A stretch of 64,000 nucleotides of DNA, from contig CP000875.1 in the NCBI GenBank assembly GCA_000018565.1, forward strand, positions 759,199-823,198, in the 5' to 3' direction. Positions 54,340-63,888 of the stretch are shown piece after piece; the stretch's first letter is position 1, and every line of letters begins with the position of its first letter. A program made the position numbers and the translations under genes. Origin of the DNA: Herpetosiphon aurantiacus DSM 785 (GTDB lineage: Bacteria > Chloroflexota > Chloroflexia > Chloroflexales > Herpetosiphonaceae). The notes below the pieces were generated by a model that saw only the letters and a list, made by a program, of their open reading frames with translations, searched no databases and had not been told where the DNA came from.

Positions 54340-54371
54340 AACCCTTCTCTCGCTCCTAGGAGAAGGGTTTT
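54340..54371. terminator. Convergent bidirectional terminator
   Basis: AACCCTTCTC (54340-54349) with GAGAAGGGTT (54360-54369), then TT. It lies between two genes facing each other and touches the stop of the minus-strand one. Confidence 0.8.
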
Positions 54372-55056
54372 ACTTTGGTTTGGTGGTGATAATTGCGGCT
54401 ACCCGCAAGACCTGATTACTGGTACTTGTGTTGATGATTGCAATCTCCAGCTGTGGATTTGAACGCAGGCGCTTATCAATCTCTTGGTTGAGGGTTGAGC
54501 TAAGCATATTTTCAATGATCGAGCCTGGGATGCTCAGCCGACCATTTTCACCTAGACCAACATGTTCGGTTGTTACCACCAACTTGCCATCGATCGCGGC
54601 AATTTGGGTACGGGCTTGAATATCTTGCACGCCAACCAAGGGCAATGGGTAGCCTAGCGTGACAGTCATTGCCACCCCGCCCTTGGGATGATTGCCCAAA
54701 ATCACTTGGGGATTTTGAAAATCAGGGTTGGTCGCAATCGCTTGTTCGATATAGCTATGATCAATATCGACGCTGATATCAGGTCGTTCGTCGGGTACTG
54801 GCGACGGCGTGCGAGCCTCATTCGTGCCGCCAAAAATCCACAAAGCGATAATCCCGATGAGCGGCAAGATCAAGCCTGTACTTAGAACGCCCAGAATAAA
54901 ACTCCACCATGATTTAACCCAGCGCCGCCGTGGTTTGGCTAGTTTGGCTTGCGGCAATGGTCCAGTTGCGGCACTTGGCTGATTAATTTTTGCACCACAG
55001 GCAGTACAATGCTGAGCTGTATCCCGAATGTTGGCTTGGCACGCGCTACAAATCAT
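54370..55056 (-). CDS. Zinc-ribbon membrane protein
   Basis: 228 residues from the ATG at 55056, with GGAGGA 7 bases upstream. Zinc ribbon CSACQANIRDTAQHCTACG (3-21), then a basic linker, one membrane helix (about 53-75) and an outside domain (about 95-228) rich in beta. The zinc ribbon is the same style as in the kinase at 47050 and the gene at the right edge. Function unknown. It lies 31 bases downstream of the uppP start region. Confidence 0.75.
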   Translation of the reverse strand: MICSACQANIRDTAQHCTACGAKINQPSAATGPLPQAKLAKPRRRWVKSWWSFILGVLSTGLILPLIGIIALWIFGGTNEARTPSPVPDERPDISVDIDHSYIEQAIATNPDFQNPQVILGNHPKGGVAMTVTLGYPLPLVGVQDIQARTQIAAIDGKLVVTTEHVGLGENGRLSIPGSIIENMLSSTLNQEIDKRLRSNPQLEIAIINTSTSNQVLRVAAIITTKPK

Positions 55057-55087
55057 GCTTCCTCCTGCACGGATTGCGCCAGAATAG

Positions 55088-55996
55088 TTAGCGGGCGAGA
55101 TAGACGGCCACAATCACCGCTGCAATTACAAGGCGGTAAATAATAAACGGCAAAAACGAGTTGGTACGAACATAGCGCAGCAAAAAGCCAACCGCTAATG
55201 CTCCCACCACAAATGAGACGCTAATTCCCAGCCAAAAGGGTGCAGTCAATTGCGAGCTATCAATATCGCGCAATTTAAGCACACCTGCCCCAAAGGTAAT
55301 GGGAATTGCCATCAAAAACGAGAAACGTGCGGCAGTTTCGCGGGTAAAACCCAAGGCACGCCCCATCGTCATGGTACTGCCAGAGCGCGAAACGCCAGGA
55401 ATTAATGCCAATGCTTGAGCGCAACCAACCAACAAGGCATGTTTCCAAGTCAAGTCGCTCAGCTCATAACGGCGCGGGGCAAAGCGATCAGCAATATAGA
55501 GCACAACGCCCATAATGCTCATTGTGCCAGCAATCACCAAATATTTATCAAGAAAATACTCTTCCGCCAAACTATCTAAGAGCAAACCGACAATCCCAGC
55601 TGGAATTGATGCCAGCACGATAAACCAAAACATGCGGCCTTGTTGGCTGCGTGGTTGATGCATATGCATAATTAAATTCAGCCAATCGCGCCAAAAAAAC
55701 AACAGCAAAGCAATTAATGTGCCCATATGCAGCGCAACATCAAAGGTTTGGGTTTGAAAAAAGGGATCTTGCCAATCAAAAAACCATGGCACAACAATTA
55801 AATGTGCCGATGACGAAATTGGTAACGGCTCGCCCAAGCCTTGGACAATGCCCTTGCCGGCGGCAATTTGATACTGGCCTGTTAATAAAAAGGCCGTCAC
55901 CAGTGTCAAAAGCAGCACAATCCCCAAAGGAATCCAAAGTTGTAAGGCCTCGCGACGTGGCGATAAGTCGGTTTGTTCGAGTGATGTCTGAGCCAT
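55088..55996 (-). CDS. uppP: Undecaprenyl-diphosphatase UppP
   Basis: 302 residues, about eight membrane segments. Catalytic motifs are GLGEPLPISSSAHL near 54-67 and PGVSRSGSTM near 203-212. It recycles the lipid carrier for cell wall synthesis and can give bacitracin resistance. A 20-residue N-terminal cytosolic part precedes the first segment. The motif has Pro in place of the usual Thr-Glu-Phe before LPISS. Confidence 0.9.
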   Translation of the reverse strand: MAQTSLEQTDLSPRREALQLWIPLGIVLLLTLVTAFLLTGQYQIAAGKGIVQGLGEPLPISSSAHLIVVPWFFDWQDPFFQTQTFDVALHMGTLIALLLFFWRDWLNLIMHMHQPRSQQGRMFWFIVLASIPAGIVGLLLDSLAEEYFLDKYLVIAGTMSIMGVVLYIADRFAPRRYELSDLTWKHALLVGCAQALALIPGVSRSGSTMTMGRALGFTRETAARFSFLMAIPITFGAGVLKLRDIDSSQLTAPFWLGISVSFVVGALAVGFLLRYVRTNSFLPFIIYRLVIAAVIVAVYLAR

Positions 55997-56186
55997 ACCT
56001 CATCCTTGAAATGTTCAAATTAACGATCATCGAACCGATGATCAGCGTTTGCATTATACGCAGGATGCAGCGGATGGCAATTGAAGCAGTGTGGGGTACA
56101 AATAGGCGCTTGAGGTATGAATGCTAGGCAGCAGCGATTAATGCCGCATATTTGTTTGGCTGCTGCCCAATGAGCGGTAATACTTG

Positions 56187-57293
56187 TTAATCAGCAAAAA
56201 AAGCTTGAATACAGTCGATTACCTGATCAACTTCGGCATCGCTGAGTTCAGGGTAGCATGGCAACGACAGAATTTCATTGCTTAAAGCTTCGGTGATCGG
56301 CAAGCTCACATCTTGGTAGCGCTCGGCCCAAGCTGGCTGTTGATGGTCGGCGATTGGGTAATGCACATCGCTGCCGATACCTGCTGCTTGTAAATGTTGG
56401 CGCAGGGCATTGCGTTGATCGGCGGCGACGCGCACCACATACAAATGCTGGACATGCTGAGCAGTATTAAGTTGTGGGCATTGCAGCGGAGTTGCGGCTA
56501 AACCAGCGTTATAACGAGCAGCAAGGGCTTGGCGACGGGCATTTTGGGCATCAAGATGAGCTAATTTGACGCGCAAAATGGCTGCTTGAAGTTCATCGAG
56601 GCGGCTGTTGGTGCCTTTTTCGATGGTTACTTGATATTTGCTGGACCAGCCATAGGTGCGCAATTGTTTGATTTGGGCGGCTAAGGCATCGTCGTTGGTG
56701 ATAATGGCCCCGCCATCGCCCAACGCTCCTAAATTTTTGGTTGGGTAGAACGAAAATGTGGCTAAAGCGCCGAATGTGCCGACGTGTTGGCCTTGGTAGC
56801 GTGCCCCGTGGGCTTGGGCACAATCTTCGAGCACTGGCAATTGGTGGTCGGCGGCAATCGCCAAAATCGCCGAAAGATCGGCAACCTGACCATACAAATG
56901 TACCGGCACAATGACTTTGGTGCGTGGGGTAATCGCAGCCGCTAATTGACTGGGATCAAGCGTATAGCTCACAGGATCAACATCAACATAGCGTGGAGTT
57001 GCGCCAACGGTATGGGTGGCGAAGGTGGTGTAACTGCCAGCGTTGGCTACGGTCAGCACTTCGTCGCCAGCTTGCAAGCCCAAGGCCCGTAGCCCTAAAA
57101 TCAAGGCATCGGTGCCAGTTGCCAGGCTAATGCAATGGCGTGCGCCACAATATTCTGCCCATTCAGCTTCAAAGGCGCGAACTTCTGGGCCCAAAACAAA
57201 CCAACCGCTGCGCAACACCCGGGTGCTGGCTGCTTCGATCTCCTCGGCCATGGTGGCGACATGTCGCCCAAGGTCGTTAAATGCGATCGACAT
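56187..57293 (-). CDS. DegT/DnrJ/EryC1/StrS sugar aminotransferase
   Basis: 368 residues. PLP-binding Lys186 in [16 protein letters not shown], the Asp in [10 protein letters not shown] near 156, and the N-terminal [14 protein letters not shown] (near 58). These enzymes convert keto sugars to amino sugars for surface polysaccharide or natural product glycosylation. No sugar gene lies beside it here, which leaves the pathway open. Confidence 0.9.
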   Translation of the reverse strand: MSIAFNDLGRHVATMAEEIEAASTRVLRSGWFVLGPEVRAFEAEWAEYCGARHCISLATGTDALILGLRALGLQAGDEVLTVANAGSYTTFATHTVGATPRYVDVDPVSYTLDPSQLAAAITPRTKVIVPVHLYGQVADLSAILAIAADHQLPVLEDCAQAHGARYQGQHVGTFGALATFSFYPTKNLGALGDGGAIITNDDALAAQIKQLRTYGWSSKYQVTIEKGTNSRLDELQAAILRVKLAHLDAQNARRQALAARYNAGLAATPLQCPQLNTAQHVQHLYVVRVAADQRNALRQHLQAAGIGSDVHYPIADHQQPAWAERYQDVSLPITEALSNEILSLPCYPELSDAEVDQVIDCIQAFFAD

Positions 57294-57302
57294 TACTCTG
57301 CT

Positions 57303-57335
57303 CCAAAAAGAACAGCCTCGCTACTGCGAGGCTGC
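57303..57335 (-). terminator. Terminator of the response regulator gene
   Basis: CAGCCTCG (57313-57320) and CGAGGCTG (57327-57334), 6-base loop. Read on the minus strand it is followed by TTC and five T. Confidence 0.75.
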
Positions 57336-57381
57336 GAATTAACAGCGATAGGCCAACTTTAACCGAGAGCAGGCTGGTTCG

Positions 57382-58104
57382 TCAAGCGGTGCGGCTGCGG
57401 CTTTCGCGACTTTCATCATAGCCTAGTTTGATCCAGCCTTGTTGAATAGCGTGAATAACGGCCATCGTGCGATCGTTGACTTGGAGCTTGCTAAGAATTG
57501 AGGTGATGTGGTTTTTGACGGTTTGGCCGCTGATCGACAGCTGATTGGCGATTTCTTTGTTGGAAAGGCCACGGGCAATACAATCGAGAATTTCAATTTC
57601 GCGGCTGGTCAATGGCGCAAACATCGACGAGGTATCTTCGCTGTTGTTAGCCACGTTAGAAAGCTCGCGGAATTGGTTGAGCACGCGGGTGGCCACATGC
57701 GGCTTTGACATGACGCTTTCGTTGATCACATAGCGGCCATGGGCAACATCGCGAATCATGCCCACCAGCTGCGTGGGATCGATTTCCTTGGAAGCGTAAG
57801 CAGCAGCGCCAGCCTTGATGGCGTTGAACAATTGCTCATCATCGTCGTGAATACTCAACACAATGATGCCCATGCGTGGAGCTCGGCGTTTGAGCACGCG
57901 AGCAACTTCCAAGCCATTCAAGCCTGGCAAATTAATATCTAGCAACACAACATTAGGGCTGAGGGTTTCAGTGAGCTTAATGGCCTCAGCGCCATTTTCA
58001 GCTTGGCCGATCACCTCGATATCTTTTTCTTGGCCGAGGCTCCAGCAGATGCCTTGGCGAAAAAGTGGATGATCATCAATGATAAGAACGCGAATTAGCT
58101 CCAT
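57382..58104 (-). CDS. NarL/FixJ-type response regulator
   Basis: 240 residues from the ATG at 58104 (MELIRVLIIDDH), GGAGAT 8 bases upstream. Receiver domain: Asp10-Asp11, phosphorylated Asp56 and the Lys in the GAAAYASKE stretch near 110. LuxR-type helix-turn-helix near 170-230 (LTSREIEILDCIARGLSNKEIANQL). It starts 22 bases after the kinase stop and forms a pair with it. Confidence 0.95.
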   Translation of the reverse strand: MELIRVLIIDDHPLFRQGICWSLGQEKDIEVIGQAENGAEAIKLTETLSPNVVLLDINLPGLNGLEVARVLKRRAPRMGIIVLSIHDDDEQLFNAIKAGAAAYASKEIDPTQLVGMIRDVAHGRYVINESVMSKPHVATRVLNQFRELSNVANNSEDTSSMFAPLTSREIEILDCIARGLSNKEIANQLSISGQTVKNHITSILSKLQVNDRTMAVIHAIQQGWIKLGYDESRESRSRTA

Positions 58105-58126
58105 GGGTATCTCCTTCTGGATGAGC

Positions 58127-59140
58127 TTAGATCGTAATCCGAATAGTAACTTCAGTGCCAGCCCCGGGGCGTGAAGCAATTGCAAAATCTCCGCCAAGTA
58201 AGGCGACTCGTTCGCGCATACTGGTCAATCCCCAACTCTCTTTGCCAGAGCGCCGCACAACTTCTCGTGGATCAAAGCCCGGGCCATCGTCGCGGATGGT
58301 GACGATCAGCAGGTTGCCTTGCAACATACTGCGGATCAAAACATTGGCATTGCGAGCATGTTTATGGATATTTTGCAATGCTTCTTGTGTTACCCGATAG
58401 AGCACAATCTCAGCTTCAGCCGGAAGGCGGTTTGGCCAGTGGAGCAGGTCAATCGTAACTTTGACCTTCGTGGTTTGTTGGTATTTTTGAACATAGTCAG
58501 CGAGGGCAGTAGGGAAGCCTTGGTCGAGCGCGCCCGGCCGTAAATCGGCGATAAAGCCACGAACTTCGTGCAAGCCTTGGCGGGCAGCGCTGCGTAGTTC
58601 GTGCAAAAATGGCTCGATCTGCGGCGAATTGCTTTGATGCAAATTCATAGCATGTTCGAGGCCCATCAGTACGTTCGCTAAAACTTGGGCTGGCCCATCG
58701 TGTACTTCACGGGCCAGGCGTAAGCGTTCGTCTTCACGGCCTTGGATAATTTGACCACGTAAGGCCAAGGCCCAAGGGTCATTTTGTTGGCCTATTGTGG
58801 TTGTGCCACTGAGGCTGGTGCTGCTCATTTCGATCTGGCGAATTAATTGTTCGAGCCGCTTGAGGGCTTCGGCGGTGGCACTGGTTTCAGCATCGAGGTT
58901 GGCCATTTTGCTGCGTAGCTCGGCCTCTTGTTGGCGCAACCGCCCGACCGCTGGCGTTCCAAGTTGCTCGGCGAAGGTGCGCTGAACCGCTAACTCATCG
59001 GCAGTTCGATACATCTGACGACCTTGTTGGGCAATTGCCGTATGGCGCTCGCGCAGTTGGGCGGCCTCACCTCGCAAGGCCTGCAAGGCATTTGCCAATT
59101 GGGTCTGTGCTTGTGCAAGTAACGCTGCTGCATCGGCCAC
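58127..59140 (-). CDS. Cytosolic DegS-like sensor histidine kinase
   Basis: 337 residues, no membrane segment. Long N-terminal coiled coil (1-110). HisKA_3 with His147 in LAREVHDGPAQVLANVL, ATPase with IHKHARNANV (N box), DDGPGFDP (G1) and GKESWGLTSMRERV (G2). Like DegS it probably senses internal cues. Partner of the regulator that follows directly. Confidence 0.95.
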   Translation of the reverse strand: MADAAALLAQAQTQLANALQALRGEAAQLRERHTAIAQQGRQMYRTADELAVQRTFAEQLGTPAVGRLRQQEAELRSKMANLDAETSATAEALKRLEQLIRQIEMSSTSLSGTTTIGQQNDPWALALRGQIIQGREDERLRLAREVHDGPAQVLANVLMGLEHAMNLHQSNSPQIEPFLHELRSAARQGLHEVRGFIADLRPGALDQGFPTALADYVQKYQQTTKVKVTIDLLHWPNRLPAEAEIVLYRVTQEALQNIHKHARNANVLIRSMLQGNLLIVTIRDDGPGFDPREVVRRSGKESWGLTSMRERVALLGGDFAIASRPGAGTEVTIRITI

Positions 59141-59327
59141 AAGGACTTCCTTCCTACATGGTGCTAGTTCTGAGATCTGAAGTATAGCACGCTGTACGGG
59201 TGATGCAACAGCCGATTGGCGATAGGAATAGGGGTGATCTTAATCGGTGGATGGGGTCAAAAGTTAACAATAATTAATCGCTCGGTTTTTTGGTGTAGTC
59301 TAGCCTATTAACCATCAATAGTTCCAG

Positions 59328-59370
59328 CCGACGGAATAGCCTGCTTTTCAGGGCGAATCTATTCCGTCGG
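59328..59370. other. Perfect 12-bp hairpin in gap
   Basis: CCGACGGAATAG (59328-59339) with CTATTCCGTCGG (59359-59370), 19-base loop, no T-run. Between the VOC and the kinase genes. Confidence 0.6.
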
Positions 59371-59422
59371 ATGCTAGAGATGCTGATTAGGGGGTTAGAT
59401 AGATTAATTGGCGCTTTAACCG

Positions 59423-59869
59423 CTATACCACATCGACAACCCAGGTAATCCCAAAACGATCGGTAAGCATGCCAAATAGCTGTGACCAAGGCGTTTGGGT
59501 AATCGGCTCGATGATTGTTGCCTGCTCAGCCAGTTTGGCCCACAACTCCATAACCTCGTTAACCTGTTGCCCACGGAGCGAGATAAAGAATGATGCTTGA
59601 GTCAGCGTTAGCCCATGGGCGCGGGAAGTCACGGTTTGTAGTGCGGGTAGCTGCTCTGTGGTTGGAACATCGTAGGCCATCAGCCGGAAACCGCTGGCCG
59701 TCGTTACTTGTCCCCACATAATCGTATCAGCGATCGGCGTGTCTTTTGGTGCACCAACGTCAGCGTAAGTGGTAAGCACAAGCTCCCCTTCGAACACAGC
59801 CTGATAAAACTCAAGCGCTTGACGGGCATTGCCATGAAAGTTGAGATGAGGGGTAACAGCGATCGTCAT
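59423..59869 (-). CDS. VOC/PhnB-like protein
   Basis: 148 residues from the ATG at 59869, AAGGAG 6 bases upstream; the frame at 59887 has no site. VOC fold: PHLNFHGNARQALEFYQAVFEGEL, the mid-region QASFFISL and the end WSQLFGMLTDRFGITWVVDV. PhnB-type members have no clear metal set and unknown function. It is divergent from the WYL regulator and probably controlled by it. Confidence 0.85.
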   Translation of the reverse strand: MTIAVTPHLNFHGNARQALEFYQAVFEGELVLTTYADVGAPKDTPIADTIMWGQVTTASGFRLMAYDVPTTEQLPALQTVTSRAHGLTLTQASFFISLRGQQVNEVMELWAKLAEQATIIEPITQTPWSQLFGMLTDRFGITWVVDVV

Positions 59870-59891
59870 AATTTGCTCCTTGGTCATTCAC

Positions 59892-59957
59892 GACTGTCAC
59901 TATTTGCTGTGTCAGTCATTCATAAATTGATCTTACTCCGTGAGTATAATGTATAAT
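59892..59957. promoter_or_regulatory. Operator and tandem -10 boxes in divergent promoter
   Basis: GACTGTCAC (59892-59900) and GTGTCAGTC (59909-59917), arms matching at eight of nine positions with an 8-base spacer. Two TATAAT boxes at 59945 and 59952 lie in tandem for the WYL gene. The repeat is in place to control both genes. Confidence 0.55.
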
Positions 59958-60000
59958 GCGGTCAGAATTAGACCTAATTAATTCAAGGAACTCTAAATCG

Positions 60001-60960
60001 ATGTATAGCCCAACAACCCGTTTGTTAACCATCCTTGAGCTCTTACAATCGCATCAGCGAATGCGCGGTGCTGAACTTGCCAGCCGCCTCGAAATTAGCC
60101 AACGCACCGTGCGTCGCTATGTGGTGATGCTCCAAGATATGGGAATTCCGGTCGAGGCTGAACGCGGCCCTGATGGTGCTTACTATCTTGGGCGCGGCTA
60201 TACCATCCCACCCCTGATGATTAATCCGACTGAGGCATTGGCGCTGGTACTGGGATTGCGCATGATTCACGCTTTGCAATTTCCTGTTGATGCGACCGCA
60301 ATTGAGGGTGCGATCGCCAAACTCGAACGGGTTATGCCAACAATTCTGCTTGATCAGGTACGGGCTTTTCAAGAGGCGATTACGTTTCATGTTGCTCCAC
60401 CGCCTGCCCTCTTGCAGCCAAGCATCGTCGCCAGCTTAAGTGTGGCGGTGCATACGCGCCAGCAGGTATGGCTGAGCTATCAAACATACAATGGGGATGC
60501 ATCGGTACGGGTGTTTGATCCCTATGGCATCGTCTATTATCAAGGGTATTGGTACAGCGTTGGCTATTGCCACCAACGCAATGATCTGCGCACGTTTCGC
60601 ATTGATCGCATTCAAGAGCTAAAGTTGCTTAATCAGTCATTTGAGCGTCCCCAAGATTTCGATGCGTTACACCATATGCACACCACGTTGGCCACCATGG
60701 CAGGGCCATATGCGGTTGAGATTGTTTTTGCAGCAACCATGGAACAGGTGCGCCATGTGCTGCCACCCGCAGCCGGAACCTTTGAGCAAAGTGAGGTTGG
60801 GATTATTTGGCGGCGGGAAACCTACGAATTAACCTCGATTGCCCACCGCTTGTTACAAATCGATCTGCCAGCTACTATTCGCCAACCCTCTGAATTAAAG
60901 GCGATGATGCATCAGCTGGCAGCGAAGGCGCTAGGAATGACGCTTAATCAACATCCATAG
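60001..60960 (+). CDS. WYL-domain transcriptional regulator (YafY/DeoR type)
   Basis: 319 residues from the ATG at 60001, with AAGGAA about 11 bases upstream; the frame start at 59956 overlaps a -10 box. N-terminal helix-turn-helix (RMRGAELASRLEISQRTVRRYVVMLQDMGIPV), WYL domain near 150-225 (VWLSYQTYNGDASVRVFDPYGIVYYQGYWYSVGY). It senses small ligands. Divergent from the VOC gene. Confidence 0.9.
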   Translation: MYSPTTRLLTILELLQSHQRMRGAELASRLEISQRTVRRYVVMLQDMGIPVEAERGPDGAYYLGRGYTIPPLMINPTEALALVLGLRMIHALQFPVDATAIEGAIAKLERVMPTILLDQVRAFQEAITFHVAPPPALLQPSIVASLSVAVHTRQQVWLSYQTYNGDASVRVFDPYGIVYYQGYWYSVGYCHQRNDLRTFRIDRIQELKLLNQSFERPQDFDALHHMHTTLATMAGPYAVEIVFAATMEQVRHVLPPAAGTFEQSEVGIIWRRETYELTSIAHRLLQIDLPATIRQPSELKAMMHQLAAKALGMTLNQHP

Positions 60961-61010
60961 ATGGACATCATTTAACAGAAAAATGTGCCCATCTACTAAA
61001 CAAAGCGCGG

Positions 61011-62015
61011 CTAGCGCATCGTGATGACGACCTTGCCTTTTACGCGGCCTGTTTCAACGTAGTCCAAGGCCTCTTTGGTTGCTTCAAAGGCAAAGCTCCG
61101 ATCCACAACGGGGTGGATAATTCCAGCGTCGATCAACGAACTAAGTTCGCTTAGCTGCTCGCTGTGCGCCCGCATAAACAGAAATGAATAGCGTACTTGC
61201 CGTTGTTTAGCTTTTTTGCGAATGCGATAGCTCAAAAAGCGCAAAAGCATGCGAATAGGCCACTTCGCGCCAATTTCTTGCGCAAACGTGGGATCAGGCG
61301 GCCCTGAAATCGAGATTAGCGTTCCGCCAGGCTTTAACACGCGAAGCGATTTTTCGACGATCGCTCCCTCTTGACTATTCAAGACTACATCATAGTCCTT
61401 CAGGATTGTTTCGAAATCCTCGGTCTTGTAATCAATCACAATATCGGCCCCAAGGCGCTTCACAAAATCGAAATTTGCCTTGCTCGTGGTTGTTGCGACA
61501 ATCGCTCCCACATGTTTGGCCAGCTGAATTGCAATTGTCCCAACTCCGCCAGAACCGGCCTGGATGAAGATTTTTTGGCCTTTTTTGAGCTGTGCTTGCT
61601 CAATCAAGGCTTGCCAAGCGGTTAGGCCAACCAACGGGAAGGAAGCTGCTTCGGCCATGCTCAGTTTTTTGGGCTTGATCGCGACATCAGCTTCGTTGAT
61701 TGCAATGAATTCGGCAAAGGTTCCAATGCGGTCGGCAGCTGGCCGAGCATAGACCTCATCGCCTAGCTTGAATCGCTGTACCTTTGCTCCGACCTTAACC
61801 ACAACCCCAGCGACATCATTGCCCAAAATAAGTGGGAAGCGATATGGCAAGATAGCTTTGAACTCGCCATCCCTGATTTTGTTATCCAACGGGTTAACGC
61901 CAGCGGCGTGGATCTGAATCAATAAATCAGTATCCCGCAGTTCTGGAATTGGCAGATCGCCAGCCCGCACACGATCCTTGTTTCCATAGCGCTCGATGAA
62001 GAAGGCTTTCATCAT
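61011..62015 (-). CDS. Quinone oxidoreductase-like NADP reductase (MDR)
   Basis: 334 residues. GroES-like N-part with GNDVAGVVVKVGAKVQRFKLGDEVYA, NADPH binding GSGGVGTIAIQLAKHVGA near 153-170, and the final GKVVITM. No zinc-binding residues of alcohol dehydrogenases, so quinone oxidoreductase class. Third gene of the TetR-controlled operon. AGGAGC lies 9 bases before the ATG. Confidence 0.9.
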   Translation of the reverse strand: MMKAFFIERYGNKDRVRAGDLPIPELRDTDLLIQIHAAGVNPLDNKIRDGEFKAILPYRFPLILGNDVAGVVVKVGAKVQRFKLGDEVYARPAADRIGTFAEFIAINEADVAIKPKKLSMAEAASFPLVGLTAWQALIEQAQLKKGQKIFIQAGSGGVGTIAIQLAKHVGAIVATTTSKANFDFVKRLGADIVIDYKTEDFETILKDYDVVLNSQEGAIVEKSLRVLKPGGTLISISGPPDPTFAQEIGAKWPIRMLLRFLSYRIRKKAKQRQVRYSFLFMRAHSEQLSELSSLIDAGIIHPVVDRSFAFEATKEALDYVETGRVKGKVVITMR

Positions 62016-62100
62016 AATGTGTTGCTCCTATTGTTGTATTTGGTGCTGCTGATGGGAATTTCGTTTCCTATCAGCGTGCTGCCGTTCGCAGTTCACGAGC

Positions 62101-62910
62101 CTAGGCAGCGGTCTTGTCACCGCTGAACAGACGGCGTTTGAATGCCTCAAATACTGCTTCGGGGAGCACACGCTGGAGCATCAGGGCGATGGTTCCATCC
62201 ACGCCAACGGGATAGCGCAGACGGGGTTTGCTAGTTGCGGCCTGCAGGATTACGCGAGCCACCGTGCCAGGCTCCAGCCCCTGCTTAGCATTTGTGGCGA
62301 GGCTTTGCTGCGCACGCTGACGACCAAGGGTATAGTCATTAATCAGGGTAGTCGGCGGCTGGGTGACAATCGGGGTATTCACATAGCTTGGCTCGACTAG
62401 TGAGACGCTCACGCCAAACTGCCGAACCTCGGCGCTAAGAGATTCGCTCAGGCCTTCTAGGGCAAATTTGCTCGCACTATACAGGCCACCATATGGAGGC
62501 GCGATGTGCCCGACAATTGAGCTAACATTGATAATGCGTCCGCTGCCTTGTTGTCGCATAATCGGCATTACCGCCTTGATCATGCGAATAACACCGAACA
62601 GATTGGTGTCGAACTGAGCTTGCGCATCGGCAATGCTACTCTCCTCAACCGCACCAAACTGCACATAACCTGCATTATTGATGAGGATGTCAAGTCGTCC
62701 AGTCTGGCCTAGCAGCGATTGAACTGCGGCATGCACCGAGTCGTCCGAGCGGACATCCAGCGGTAGCCAAGTAAATGAGTGCTTGTTCGAAATCGGGTTG
62801 CGGCTCGTGCCGAAGACCCGAAAGCCATGGGCTGCTAGCAGTTCCGCTGTTGCTTGCCCAATCCCCGATGATGCGCCTGTGATGAGCACGACCTTTTGTT
62901 GCGATGTCAT
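62101..62910 (-). CDS. Short-chain dehydrogenase/reductase
   Basis: 269 residues, ATG after AAAGGAAC. TGASSGIGQATAELL (near 11-25), NNAGYVQFGAVE near 80, catalytic Ser in INVSSIVGHIAP and YSASKFALEG near 150. Classical SDR. Runs downstream of the TetR gene and just beyond its operator. Confidence 0.95.
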   Translation of the reverse strand: MTSQQKVVLITGASSGIGQATAELLAAHGFRVFGTSRNPISNKHSFTWLPLDVRSDDSVHAAVQSLLGQTGRLDILINNAGYVQFGAVEESSIADAQAQFDTNLFGVIRMIKAVMPIMRQQGSGRIINVSSIVGHIAPPYGGLYSASKFALEGLSESLSAEVRQFGVSVSLVEPSYVNTPIVTQPPTTLINDYTLGRQRAQQSLATNAKQGLEPGTVARVILQAATSKPRLRYPVGVDGTIALMLQRVLPEAVFEAFKRRLFSGDKTAA

Positions 62911-62934
62911 TAATCTGTTCCTTTACGAATGGTT

Positions 62935-62958
62935 ATGTTTGAATAATCGTTCAAACAT
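62935..62958. promoter_or_regulatory. TetR-type operator upstream of the SDR gene
   Basis: ATGTTTGAA (62935-62943) and TTCAAACAT (62950-62958) with a 6-base spacer, perfect arms. It lies 24 bases upstream of the SDR start, between SDR and the regulator. Confidence 0.75.
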
Positions 62959-62972
62959 GAAGTCAAAAAAAT

Positions 62973-63566
62973 TTAGTTGAAAATCGATAAAGCTGTTTTC
63001 ACGATATCGTCGAGCATTCCCCGCTGTTGTTGGCTCCGCGCTAGCACGCGCAGGCTGACAAAGGTTGCTACCAAGAAATGCGCCAATTGATGGGGATCGT
63101 GTTGCCACGAGAGCTCACCTGCAACCTGCGCTTTGATCAGCAGTCGATAGAGTGCTTCTTCGAACTCATTCAATGCCGACTGGATAATCCCGTTAACCGC
63201 ATGATCATGTGGAGCTATTTCTAAGGATGCATTAACCAAAAAACAGCCACGCCGCGCTGGGTCGTGCAGCAAAGCATCAACCTGGGCTTGGAAAAGCTGG
63301 CCTAATACAACTTGGAGTGAGCCAGTTTGCGCCAAAATAGTCATAGTTTGGGCTTTAATAGCGGCAGTATACTGATTAAGCGCCGCTAGGTACAGCGCAT
63401 GTTTATCGCCAAACGTTCCATAGAGGCTACCGCGCCCGATTCCCGTAACTTGGACGAGATCTTCGATTGATAGCCCTTCGTACCCACGTTCCCAAAAGGC
63501 GTTCATGGCTTTTTCGAGAACCCGTTGAGGCTCAAATGCTTTCTTGCCTGCCATAAGTCGTCTCAT
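62973..63566 (-). CDS. TetR/AcrR family repressor
   Basis: 197 residues from the ATG at 63566, where AGGAGT lies directly before it; the frame at 63620 is less likely. Helix-turn-helix (LSIEDLVQVTGIGRGSLYGTFGDKHALYLAAL). The ligand domain follows, with DPARRGCFLVNASLEI. It probably controls the SDR and oxidoreductase genes downstream through the operator in the gap. A -10 box TATACT lies upstream. Confidence 0.9.
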   Translation of the reverse strand: MRRLMAGKKAFEPQRVLEKAMNAFWERGYEGLSIEDLVQVTGIGRGSLYGTFGDKHALYLAALNQYTAAIKAQTMTILAQTGSLQVVLGQLFQAQVDALLHDPARRGCFLVNASLEIAPHDHAVNGIIQSALNEFEEALYRLLIKAQVAGELSWQHDPHQLAHFLVATFVSLRVLARSQQQRGMLDDIVKTALSIFN

Positions 63567-63888
63567 ACTCCTGCTTACAGCGAAGTATAGCATATGTTGG
63601 AACGATAAGTCAATGATCATAAATGGAAGTGCTAGACCAGATCGTGCTCATTCAATTGTGCTAAGAATAGAGGTGCAGTCGTTTTAACCTCAAACGCTTG
63701 CGAGTAGCGATCAACGAGGGCCAGCTTGCCTGTCGGCTTGGGTTATCCAAGGCGAATCCCCTCTAGGGGTTGAGTGTCAAGGGTTTTCAGCTGGTTATCA
63801 GTGCTAAATAGCGCATTCCAACGATTGAGATGGCTTGATCGGGGTGCTACAATAGGATGACAATGCTGCTGCACAAGAGGCTGAATTC
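63567..63888. other. Intergenic between TetR and edge gene
   Basis: 322 bases. No gene with a ribosome site. TACAAT near 63848 is a likely -10 for the edge gene; a TATACT on the minus strand near 63585 serves the TetR gene. Confidence 0.5.

Noticed and set aside
56125-56160. GGCAGCAG/CTGCTGCC inverted repeat after the DegT gene
   Set aside because: Short stem, long loop and no T-run; too weak to call a terminator.
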